A DNA stretch of 64,000 nucleotides from the NCBI GenBank assembly GCA_947472645.1, contig CANJBQ010000007.1:1-64000 (forward strand), given 5' to 3'. Positions 57,174 to 64,000 of the stretch are shown here, piece by piece. Both the position numbers and the translations under genes were made by a program. The stretch comes from Burkholderiaceae bacterium (lineage in GTDB: Bacteria; Pseudomonadota; Gammaproteobacteria; Burkholderiales; Burkholderiaceae). The stretch's first letter is position 1. The number at the start of each line of letters is the position of its first letter. The notes under the pieces are model-generated. The model saw nothing but the letters and a program-made list of their open reading frames with translations. It did not search any database and was not told where the DNA came from.

Positions 57174-58256
57174 TTATTTGAAACCAGCTCTATCGAGTAA
57201 TCTCTGCGCTGCAATTTGATTACGCCCGATAGCAGCAACAGAAACATTTTCAGCTTTAAATGCGCCCAATTTTTTTAACCCATCATTATCAATTCTGACG
57301 GACTTAGTAACTGGCCATTCATTATTCCCATTGGCAAAATACTCTTGTGCAGAATCACTCGCTAGGTACTCTAAGAACTGAATCGCTGATTGGAGGTGAG
57401 GCGCATTCTTTGCAACTCCACCTCCGGCAATATTAATATGGGTGCCAGTTGAATTTTGGTTCGGCCAAACAAATCCAATCTTTGAAACAATTTCTTGATC
57501 CTCTGGTTTTGTTGAACGAAGTAACCTAACTAGGTAGTATGAATTAGTTAGGGCAACACCGCATTCCCCCGATGCAACCGCTTTGATTTGATCTGTATCA
57601 CCACCCCTAGGTGGACGCGCCATATTACTGACCATGCCTTTTGCCCATAATTCAGTGGCAACTTCTCCCTGAAGCTCAATCATTGATCCAACTAAGGACA
57701 GCATATAAGGATGGGCACCAGACCGAGTACATATTTTCCCTTTATTTATGGGCTCAGCTAACTTTTCATATGTGTCAATATCTTTGGGATTGACAGCGGC
57801 TTTGTTGTAAACCACTAGACGTGCCCTAGTTGAAAATCCGAACCAAGTCAAACCCTCAGGATCATGTTTTGACCTGAGGTTTGCGGGGATACGAGCCTCT
57901 AAATATTTTGACTGAATTGGCTTAAAAAAGCCATCTATCTGCGCACGCCACAAGCGAGCGGCATCCACCATCAATATGACATCCGCTGGACTATTATTAC
58001 CCTCACTTTTCAGTCGTTCAGCTAAAGCGTTGTCATCAGCCTCAATACGATTAATTTTGATACCCGTCTTCTTTGTGAAATCGTTGTATAAAGCCTCATC
58101 GGTTTGATAGTGCCTAGCTGAATACAGATTCAACACTTTAGGGGATGTGCTATTAGACTCACTTTGAGCGAGCACATTCATACTCCAAAAACAAGTTATG
58201 ATTGCGCTAAAAATGATTGCACTAAATATCGATAGTAGTCGTTGTGTGTTCTGCAT
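57174..58256 (-). CDS. Fe(III) ABC transporter periplasmic binding protein
   Basis: This 360-residue receptor belongs to the FutA/FbpA ferric-iron group. A signal peptide ends near VLAQ. Features are VLNLYSARHYQTDEALYNDF, IKINRIEADDNALAERLK, DVILMVDAARLWRA, GVALTNSYYLVRLL (with tyrosines that bind iron) and AGGGVAKNAPH. The frame starts at 58277, but ATG 58256 (MQNTQRLL) with GGAA eight bases ahead is more natural. A Fur-box candidate lies 46 bases upstream on this strand. The permease gene lies just upstream and the ATPase gene is divergent from that. Confidence 0.94.
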   Translation of the reverse strand: MQNTQRLLSIFSAIIFSAIITCFWSMNVLAQSESNSTSPKVLNLYSARHYQTDEALYNDFTKKTGIKINRIEADDNALAERLKSEGNNSPADVILMVDAARLWRAQIDGFFKPIQSKYLEARIPANLRSKHDPEGLTWFGFSTRARLVVYNKAAVNPKDIDTYEKLAEPINKGKICTRSGAHPYMLSLVGSMIELQGEVATELWAKGMVSNMARPPRGGDTDQIKAVASGECGVALTNSYYLVRLLRSTKPEDQEIVSKIGFVWPNQNSTGTHINIAGGGVAKNAPHLQSAIQFLEYLASDSAQEYFANGNNEWPVTKSVRIDNDGLKKLGAFKAENVSVAAIGRNQIAAQRLLDRAGFK

Positions 58257-58301
58257 TGCTAATGTTCCAAGTACCATATTAAAGAATAATTATAGTTTAA
58301 C

Positions 58302-58320
58302 ACAAATGAGAATCATTATC
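58302..58320. promoter_or_regulatory. Fur-box candidate upstream of the iron-binding protein gene
   Basis: These 19 bases match the Fur consensus at 15 of 19 positions, including the unbroken half AATCATTATC. The site lies between the permease stop and the binding-protein start. It fits Fur repression of iron uptake and suggests that the binding protein has its own promoter. Confidence 0.75.
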
Positions 58321-58337
58321 AATAGAGCTAGAAACTC

Positions 58338-59906
58338 TTAAGCTTTAGAAATCATCCTAGAAAGGATGAAGACAGGAAAAAGACCTACTAAAACAATGGT
58401 GAGCGAGGGTAAAGCAAGCTCTGCTAGGCGCTCATCAGCTGCTAATTGATAAGCTGCTACTGCTAAGGTATCAAAGTTAAATGGGCGTAAGAGTAATGTT
58501 GCTGGTAACTCTTTCATTGCATCAACAAACACAAACAATCCGGCCGTAATAAGGCTACGCTTTAGCAATGGGACATGAACCCTTCTCAGAATTTGTATGT
58601 TAGATGAACCCAACAAAGCAGCAGAACCATCCATCGAAGGTGTAATACGTATCAGACCAGTCTCTACACTTTGCAAACTAGAGGATAAAAAACGTACCAG
58701 ATACGCATATACTAGAATTATTAAGCTAGTTGAAATCCACCATGCTAATTGGAAAATTTCCAAAAAGGACAGTATGCCGATTGCCAAAACTGCACCAGGC
58801 AAAGCGTAACCAAATCCTAATAAATGATTAACCCATGCCAAGCTAGAATTTAGTCTTACAGAGTAAGCAAAGAATACTGCGAGTGCTACAGATATTAACG
58901 CTGTAATCGTCGATACAGATAGAGAGTTACTTAACCAAACAAGATAGCGCGCATCGACATTAAAGCCTTGTTGATAAAGTAAATGCAAAAGAGCGAAGGA
59001 AGGTATTAAGAACCCAAAAAGCAGTGTTAGACAACAAAATGAAAATGCAAAAATAGACATGCCGCCATGTAATTTTTTTGCAATCGGTTTAGTTTGTAAG
59101 GATGATGCAAAACGTAATTTAGACCGACTTCTACGTTCAATATAAAAGATCAGTAACACAAAACTCAGTAGGCCTAAAGCTAGTTGGACGGCTGCTAAAC
59201 GATCACCAAAGGACAGCCACGCCTTAAATATACCCGTGGCAAAAGTTTGTACTCCAAAATAAGAAACGGCACCGAAATCAGAAAGCACTTCCATCAACGC
59301 TAAAGCCATACCAGCATAAATTGACGGCCTTGCCATAGGAAGTACTAGTTGAATGAAGCCTTGAATGGGACTATAACCAAGAGTTTCAGACACTTCAATG
59401 AGTCGCCTACTTCTCTCTAAAAATGCAACACGAGTCATCAAATAAACATAGGGATACAGACAAAAAGAAAATACCCAGATTGCACCTCCCAATGATCTGG
59501 GATCAGGAAAAAACCATAATGTATTGAATCCAAATAATCCGCGTAGTAAAGACTGAATGGGGCCAGAGAACTGAAGGAGATCCACAAAAAGATATGCCAT
59601 GACATATGTAGGAACAGCTAAAGGCAGAATTAAAACCGACTCGAATACTTTCTTACCAGGAAAATCATAGCTTGCGATAATCCATGCATTACCGACGCCA
59701 AGAATAAATACCCCAATACCTACCCCAACTATAAGAATGAAGGTAGTAGCGATATAGGTACTAAGGACATAATTCCACAGATGACTCAGTGTATCTATAG
59801 CTATCGTTAAATCACTGTTGGTAACTCCGCCCAAAAAAAATGGTGCAATCAATCCAAGCAGAGGCAAGAATAACAATAGGGCCAGCGATACTATAATACG
59901 ATTCAT
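58338..59906 (-). CDS. Fe(III) ABC transporter permease, fused two-domain
   Basis: This inner-membrane permease of about 522 residues has about 12 helices in two homologous halves, as in FbpB/SfuB/FutB. EAA-loop regions are EVSETLGYSPIQGFIQLVLPMARPSIYAG in the first half and GSAALLGSSNIQILRRVHVPLLKRSLIT in the second. It forms the ferric-iron channel, with both half-permeases fused in one chain. The frame begins at a TTG at 59948; ATG 59906 (MNRIIVSLALLLFL) starts directly at the first helix and is preferred. It ends 18 bases before the Fur-box candidate. Confidence 0.93.
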   Translation of the reverse strand: MNRIIVSLALLLFLPLLGLIAPFFLGGVTNSDLTIAIDTLSHLWNYVLSTYIATTFILIVGVGIGVFILGVGNAWIIASYDFPGKKVFESVLILPLAVPTYVMAYLFVDLLQFSGPIQSLLRGLFGFNTLWFFPDPRSLGGAIWVFSFCLYPYVYLMTRVAFLERSRRLIEVSETLGYSPIQGFIQLVLPMARPSIYAGMALALMEVLSDFGAVSYFGVQTFATGIFKAWLSFGDRLAAVQLALGLLSFVLLIFYIERRSRSKLRFASSLQTKPIAKKLHGGMSIFAFSFCCLTLLFGFLIPSFALLHLLYQQGFNVDARYLVWLSNSLSVSTITALISVALAVFFAYSVRLNSSLAWVNHLLGFGYALPGAVLAIGILSFLEIFQLAWWISTSLIILVYAYLVRFLSSSLQSVETGLIRITPSMDGSAALLGSSNIQILRRVHVPLLKRSLITAGLFVFVDAMKELPATLLLRPFNFDTLAVAAYQLAADERLAELALPSLTIVLVGLFPVFILSRMISKA

Positions 59907-59974
59907 CACATTATTAATCCATTTAGACTCTTGATCTGTTTTAAACAAACAGCATTAATGGGATAATTATATGG

Positions 59975-61045
59975 ATGAATACCGTGCATACATTACTTTC
60001 AATCAATCAACTAGAAATTAACTACCCAAGTCGAGAAGGTTCTGGCAACTTTAGTGCTGTACGAGAACTGAATTTGGATCTCGCACATGGTGAGATTGGC
60101 TGTCTTCTTGGCTCGTCCGGGTCTGGGAAGTCCACAGTTTTGAGAGCGATTTGTGGGTTTGAGCCTCTCACGGCGGGAGAAATTCGGTTGCACGATAGGG
60201 TGGTGAGTTCAACGAATATACGTATACCCACCAATCAAAGAAGAGTTGGCATGGTCTTTCAGGACTTCGCACTCTTTCCCCATCTCAATGTTTTAGAAAA
60301 CATTGCTTTTGGATTAACACATCTTTCCAGTAAAGAGAGATCTTTGGTCGCTCTAAAATGGCTTAAACGAGTAGCGCTTTCTGATAAGGCAAACGCCTAT
60401 CCCTATGAACTTAGTGGTGGTCAACAACAGCGCGTTGCGCTAGCAAGAGCTATGGCACCTGAGCCTAGTTTAATTCTGCTTGATGAGCCTTTTTCAAGTC
60501 TAGATATTGAATTACGAGAGCGACTTGCTAGTGAAATGCGAGATATTCTAAAAAGTAACAACATAACTACACTATTGGTTACACATGATCAATATGAAGC
60601 TTTCGCAATTGCTGACAAAGTTGGTGTAATGGCTGAAGGAAAAATCGTGCAATGGGATACACCTTATGATCTCTACCATAAACCTATCAATCATTTTGTC
60701 GCAGAATTCATTGGACGTGGCGTCTTCCTAAAAGGGGTGGTTCAAGCGAACAATCAGGTGAGTATAGAAATTGGTCTTTTAGATCTTCTCCAAAATCATG
60801 GGAATCAAATAGACGATGTGGTGGATGTCCTTTTAAGAGCAGATGACATTTTGCATGAAGATAATAGTCCAGTTCAAGCTGAGGTTGTGAGTAAAACTTT
60901 CAGAGGTGCTGATTTTTTATATACACTTAAACTTCAATCTGGCGTCGAAATATTATCTTTAGTTCCGAGTCACCATGACCATGCCATTGGAGAAAAAATA
61001 GGCATTCAGTTAATCGTTGACCATGTGATTACTTTCAAACGTTAA
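59975..61045 (+). CDS. Fe(III) ABC transporter ATPase
   Basis: This 356-residue FbpC-type ATPase has Walker A GSSGSGKST (residues 46-53), the Q-loop VFQDFALFPHLNVLENI, signature LSGGQQQRVALARAMA, Walker B LILLDEPFSSLD and switch VTHDQYEAF. A C-terminal regulatory extension (about residues 240-356) is of the TOBE type. It pairs with the permease and binding protein, but its gene is divergent from theirs, across a gap of only 68 bases. No second Fur-box is evident in that gap. Confidence 0.95.
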   Translation: MNTVHTLLSINQLEINYPSREGSGNFSAVRELNLDLAHGEIGCLLGSSGSGKSTVLRAICGFEPLTAGEIRLHDRVVSSTNIRIPTNQRRVGMVFQDFALFPHLNVLENIAFGLTHLSSKERSLVALKWLKRVALSDKANAYPYELSGGQQQRVALARAMAPEPSLILLDEPFSSLDIELRERLASEMRDILKSNNITTLLVTHDQYEAFAIADKVGVMAEGKIVQWDTPYDLYHKPINHFVAEFIGRGVFLKGVVQANNQVSIEIGLLDLLQNHGNQIDDVVDVLLRADDILHEDNSPVQAEVVSKTFRGADFLYTLKLQSGVEILSLVPSHHDHAIGEKIGIQLIVDHVITFKR

Positions 61046-61485
61046 TATTTTGCGAAGCGATCTGATCTAATTGATAAAAAATTGTTGTGCGAATGTTTTA
61101 TAAGTAGTTTCCCTTAGTGAGCATTGATCTGAACCTCGCCTAATCAACGAATAGGCCACAAAACTAGAGTACTCTTGTTTAAACTCCTTTAATAAAATTA
61201 GAAAAACAATTAAAAGATCTAAAAACAAAAAAAGATCTCCATTTACTGATGGATAAGTGATTATAATGCACAAATATCCCATAGCTCATTAGAAAAATTG
61301 GTCCCTAATGAGAGTATGTCAAAAAAGAGTATGCGAAAAAAGATTAGAACACTCAGGCATACATGACAGAAGTTTCGTTTCAAATCGTTCGGTTATTGTT
61401 AGGCAAAGCACTTCCAGCCTCTACTGTTAGACTGACTTAATGGGGAAGGTTGCTATGGTAGTTCACAACGTCAAAGGCTAATAAT
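61046..61485. other. 440-base gap before the oxidase locus
   Basis: This is AT-rich. It contains a tandem 15-base repeat (61312-61341) with two mismatches. A 71-codon reverse frame (61067-61282) has no convincing ribosome site or family resemblance. I see no tRNA or riboswitch. It may contain the promoter of the oxidase genes. Confidence 0.6.
61312..61341. repeat. Tandem 15-base repeat
   Basis: Two copies of GAGTATG-NN-AAAAAA stand head to tail at 61312-61326 and 61327-61341; they differ only in the NN positions (TC and CG). It lies about 145 bases before the orphan subunit II hairpin and could be part of a regulatory region. Confidence 0.7.
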
Positions 61486-61779
61486 TTGTTTCAGTCTATG
61501 CAACCCACAGTTCACCAGATCATATCTCTGCGCCAGTCGATATTTTGGCTATGCAGCATTATTTTCTTGATTACGTTAGTCATCACGATCTTTTTAATTA
61601 TCGAACACCGCAGAGGTTCAGAACCAAAGAAAGCCCATTTTCATAAAAGTGTTTACATCGAGATCATGTGGGCAGTTATTCCATTCCTCATTATTTTTTC
61701 TCTAGCTTACCCAACAGTTTTTAAGCTCTTAGCAGTTAATCATCCTGAATTCACTAGTGCAGAGCATAAATACGACTAA
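61486..61779 (+). CDS. Orphan cytochrome c oxidase subunit II-type membrane hairpin
   Basis: This 97-residue protein has the two-helix N-terminal module of cytochrome oxidase subunit II: SIFWLCSIIFLITLVITIFLII, a HRRG-rich cytoplasmic loop, then EIMWAVIPFLIIFSLAYPTVFKLL. The W-x-V-I-P-F motif of the second helix is typical. No CuA domain follows; the protein ends 25 residues later. The TTG at 61486 has AAAGG eight bases ahead; the ATG at 61498 is an alternative. A full subunit II follows 160 bases later, so this is not a truncation of that gene. Function unknown; a separate assembly or structural subunit is possible. Confidence 0.85.
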   Translation: MFQSMQPTVHQIISLRQSIFWLCSIIFLITLVITIFLIIEHRRGSEPKKAHFHKSVYIEIMWAVIPFLIIFSLAYPTVFKLLAVNHPEFTSAEHKYD

Positions 61780-61939
61780 AAATGTTCCAAAAGTATAGGG
61801 GAAGTACTTAGTTCTTTACTTTTGATATCTTTTTAGTGTTAGCTTGTCACCTAAGTATAAAATTAATTTCTGCCTATATAGATAACAAGAAACGGTAGAT
61901 ATCAAGCAGCTGTCTTAGGTAACAACTTAGCGAGCAAAG

Positions 61940-63322
61940 ATGCTCAAGGGGTTAAATCAAGTTATGGCTATTGCAATTTTCATCACCTTATTAGTTATTG
62001 GTTCAGTCCTTTTACAATTCTTTAGCCCTTGGTATTTCACACCAATTGCATCTAATTGGGTAGCCATGGATGACACTATCCAATTAACATTTTGGATTAC
62101 AGGATCGGTCTTTGTCCTTGTCAATTTATTTGTTGTGTATTGTATTATTCGCTTTCGGCAACGCAAAGGTAGTAAGGCTGCATATGAGCCTGAAAATAAA
62201 AAACTCGAATGGTGGTTGATTGGCATTACCACAGTAGGCATAGCTTCTATGCTGGCACCAGGATTATTTGTGTGGGCCGACTTTGTCAATCCTCCACCCA
62301 ATGCAGCATTATTTGAAGCGGTTGGTAAGCAGTGGAATTGGAGTTATCGCTTTCCAGGTAAAGATGGTCAGTTGGGCGTAGTTGATACCAAATACATCAC
62401 TGAAAAAAATCCATTTGGCATCAATCCAGATGATGCGGCTGGGCAAGACGATATTTTAGTAACTAGCCAAGAAGTTCATCTGCCATTAAATAAACCAGTA
62501 AAAGCTTTGCTAAGGTCGATTGATGTACTGCATAACTTTACCGTACCGCAATTTCGTGCCAAGATGGATCTTGTACCAGGCATGGTGACTTTTATATGGT
62601 TTACACCAACCCGAGTTGGAAAATTTGATCTGCTTTGCAATGAATTATGTGGCGTTGGTCACTATGTCATGCGTGGTAAGGTGGTAGTAGAAGCTGAAGA
62701 AGCATATCAAGCCTGGTTGAGTAGCTATCCCACCTTTGCACAAACTCAAGCACAAAGTAGTGTCGATCTTACTGCAGGTAAAGCACTGTATGCAGTCTGT
62801 ACGGCTTGCCATGGAGCTAATGGCGAGGGTAATCAAGCTTTGAATGCCCCTAAACTGAGTGGTCAATCTACATGGTATTTAAGTCGCCAGTTAATGAACT
62901 TTAAGCAGGGTGCTCGTGGTGTCAAAGATAAAGATATCAATGGTAAATTAATGGCGCCGATGGCTGCTATATTGACCACTACCAACGATGTTACTAATGT
63001 CAGCGCCTATATCCATTCTCTTGCCGATGCTCCTGTAATAAAGACCATTAGCGGAAATGCGGATAAAGGTAAGGATTTATATATTAGTACTTGCTCTGCT
63101 TGTCATGGCCTCAATGGAGCAGGGGTGGAGTCAACTAAAGCTCCCCGACTCCAAAATATGAGCGACTGGTATCTAGTTACTCAATTAAATAATTTTAGGA
63201 GCGGTACTCGTGGAACCCATTCACAAGATTTATATGGGCAACAGATGTCTTCTGTCGCCTCATTTTTAACACAAGAGCAAACGATTAACGACCTAATTGC
63301 ATATATTGGAACCTTAAAATGA
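61940..63322 (+). CDS. coxB: Cytochrome c oxidase subunit II with two fused cytochrome c domains
   Basis: This 460-residue protein has three hydrophobic segments near the N terminus (about residues 7-32, 47-68 and 92-112), then a CuA domain. CuA ligands are in HNFTVPQFRAKMD and CNELCGVGHYVM. Two cytochrome c domains follow with CxxCH at residues 287-291 (CTACH) and 385-389 (CSACH), joined by a linker. Such fused subunits (caa3-type) accept electrons directly from other cytochromes. Two haems are more than the usual one of caa3 enzymes. It precedes coxA by 25 bases. Confidence 0.95.
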   Translation: MLKGLNQVMAIAIFITLLVIGSVLLQFFSPWYFTPIASNWVAMDDTIQLTFWITGSVFVLVNLFVVYCIIRFRQRKGSKAAYEPENKKLEWWLIGITTVGIASMLAPGLFVWADFVNPPPNAALFEAVGKQWNWSYRFPGKDGQLGVVDTKYITEKNPFGINPDDAAGQDDILVTSQEVHLPLNKPVKALLRSIDVLHNFTVPQFRAKMDLVPGMVTFIWFTPTRVGKFDLLCNELCGVGHYVMRGKVVVEAEEAYQAWLSSYPTFAQTQAQSSVDLTAGKALYAVCTACHGANGEGNQALNAPKLSGQSTWYLSRQLMNFKQGARGVKDKDINGKLMAPMAAILTTTNDVTNVSAYIHSLADAPVIKTISGNADKGKDLYISTCSACHGLNGAGVESTKAPRLQNMSDWYLVTQLNNFRSGTRGTHSQDLYGQQMSSVASFLTQEQTINDLIAYIGTLK

Positions 63323-63347
63323 TTGATCTACTCATGAGGAGACTTTG

Positions 63348-64000
63348 ATGGAGCATGTTGCTCATGACGCATCTAATTTTGCGCCGCCGATGGAAGTTAA
63401 AGAAATGGAGCTCTACCATCCTAAAACATTTCTTGGTAAATATATTTGGAGTCAAGATGCCAAGGTGATTGCGATTCAGTATGGCATTACTGCGATGTCA
63501 ATTGGTTTCGTGGCTCTGGTGATGTCATGGTTAATGCGTTTACAGTTAGGTTTTCCAGATACATTCACTTTCATTAACCCTAGTAACTATCTTCAGTTTG
63601 TCACCATGCATGGCATGATCATGGTCGTCTATCTGTTAACTGCGTTATTCTTGGGGGCGTTTGGTAATTACCTCATCCCGCTAATGGTTGGCTCACGCGA
63701 TATGGTCTTTCCATACGCTAATATGCTAAGTTTCTGGATCTATTTATTTGCGGTTCTATTGCTAGTGGCTAGCTTTTTTGTGCCTGGTGGGCCTACTGGT
63801 TCTGGTTGGACTCTTTATCCACCGCAAGCCATACTTCCGGGAACCCCTGGCGCTACTTGGGGCATTATTTTGATGCTCATTTCTTTAGCCTTTTTTATCA
63901 TTGGCTTTACGATGGGTGGCTTAAACTATGTCGTTACAGTTTTACAAGCACGTACGCGTGGTATGACGATGATGCGTTTACCTTTAACAGTCTGGGGCAT
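63348..64000 (+). CDS. coxA: Cytochrome c oxidase subunit I, partial
   Basis: This is the first 217 codons of the haem-copper oxidase subunit I; the rest lies beyond the window. It starts MEHVAHDASNFAPPMEVKE, with the N-terminal helix and the haem-ligand region FVTMHGMIMVVYLL. The segment NYLIPLMVGSRDMVFP and MLSFWIYL are family signatures. GAGGAG seven bases before the ATG supports the start. It pairs with coxB for an aa3/caa3-type terminal oxidase that reduces oxygen. Confidence 0.96.
   Translation, partial: MEHVAHDASNFAPPMEVKEMELYHPKTFLGKYIWSQDAKVIAIQYGITAMSIGFVALVMSWLMRLQLGFPDTFTFINPSNYLQFVTMHGMIMVVYLLTALFLGAFGNYLIPLMVGSRDMVFPYANMLSFWIYLFAVLLLVASFFVPGGPTGSGWTLYPPQAILPGTPGATWGIILMLISLAFFIIGFTMGGLNYVVTVLQARTRGMTMMRLPLTVWG

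Noticed and set aside
54121..61170. Shared 10-mer AGTACTCTTG in two intergenic regions
   Set aside because: A single 10-base match in 64 kb of AT-rich DNA is compatible with chance, and flanks do not match.
61067..61282. 71-codon reverse frame with hydrophobic stretch after the Fe-ABC ATPase
   Set aside because: AT-rich DNA easily gives hydrophobic frames; no good ribosome site or family resemblance was seen.

Overview
The window looks like a chromosomal segment of a low-GC betaproteobacterium of the order Burkholderiales, most likely Polynucleobacter or a close relative. The evidence is the AT-rich coding style, four Bug/TctC-type tripartite tricarboxylate receptor proteins, the trxB-ftsK-lolA-serS core block, the nirBD-nasA-ybiB nitrate assimilation order and a K+-independent membrane pyrophosphatase. 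The genus is an inference from gene content, not from a database match. I recognise no rRNA, tRNA, CRISPR array, prophage or insertion sequence, and no classical transcriptional regulator in the 64 kb.

Region by region. Positions 1-13,400 hold a partial Bug receptor, a secreted protein of unknown family, a LysM-less M23 peptidase, an alpha/beta hydrolase, an amino acid permease, a PsiF-like small protein, a membrane-anchored FMN/Fe-S glutamate-synthase-like protein with an orphan TAXI receptor, an M50 protease, a class III extradiol dioxygenase, a pirin, and then cyanase with an ABC-type nitrate/cyanate transporter. Positions 13,450-22,250 complete a divergent nitrogen-assimilation island: cobA-nrtB-nrtD-cynS run leftward and nrtA-nirB-nirD-nasA-ybiB run rightward with overlapping stops and starts. 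It covers uptake of nitrate or cyanate, reduction to ammonium, siroheme supply and cyanate breakdown.

Positions 22,280-36,640 are mostly housekeeping: two tiny membrane proteins, an SDR, a DMT exporter, phasin, PII protein, NAD synthetase, soluble and membrane pyrophosphatases, thioredoxin reductase, FtsK, LolA, SerRS and a secreted FrsA-like hydrolase. Positions 36,640-48,070 are accessory metabolism: a small zinc-ribbon protein, three Bug receptors, a YdiJ-type FAD/Fe-S dehydrogenase, a glyoxylate-type aminotransferase, a two-subunit molybdenum hydroxylase of the isoquinoline oxidoreductase type, and a secreted carboxymuconolactone-decarboxylase-like protein. Positions 48,129-53,896 encode a complete tripartite RND efflux pump.

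Positions 54,356-64,000 are respiratory and iron-related. A secreted SUMF1-fold protein precedes a flavocytochrome c sulfide dehydrogenase (fccA, fccB). Next comes a split, divergent Fe(III) ABC transporter with a good Fur-box candidate in front of the binding-protein gene. The window ends in a haem-copper oxidase locus: an orphan 97-residue subunit II membrane hairpin, a subunit II carrying two fused cytochrome c domains, and a truncated subunit I. Electrons from sulfide via FccAB could reach this oxidase, but that link is inferred from position only. The points most worth following up are the SUMF1-like protein without the formylglycine-enzyme cysteines, the orphan subunit II hairpin, the membrane-tethered TAXI receptor paired with the glutamate-synthase-like protein, the split nitrate transporter island, and the unknown secreted protein behind a Fur-like site.
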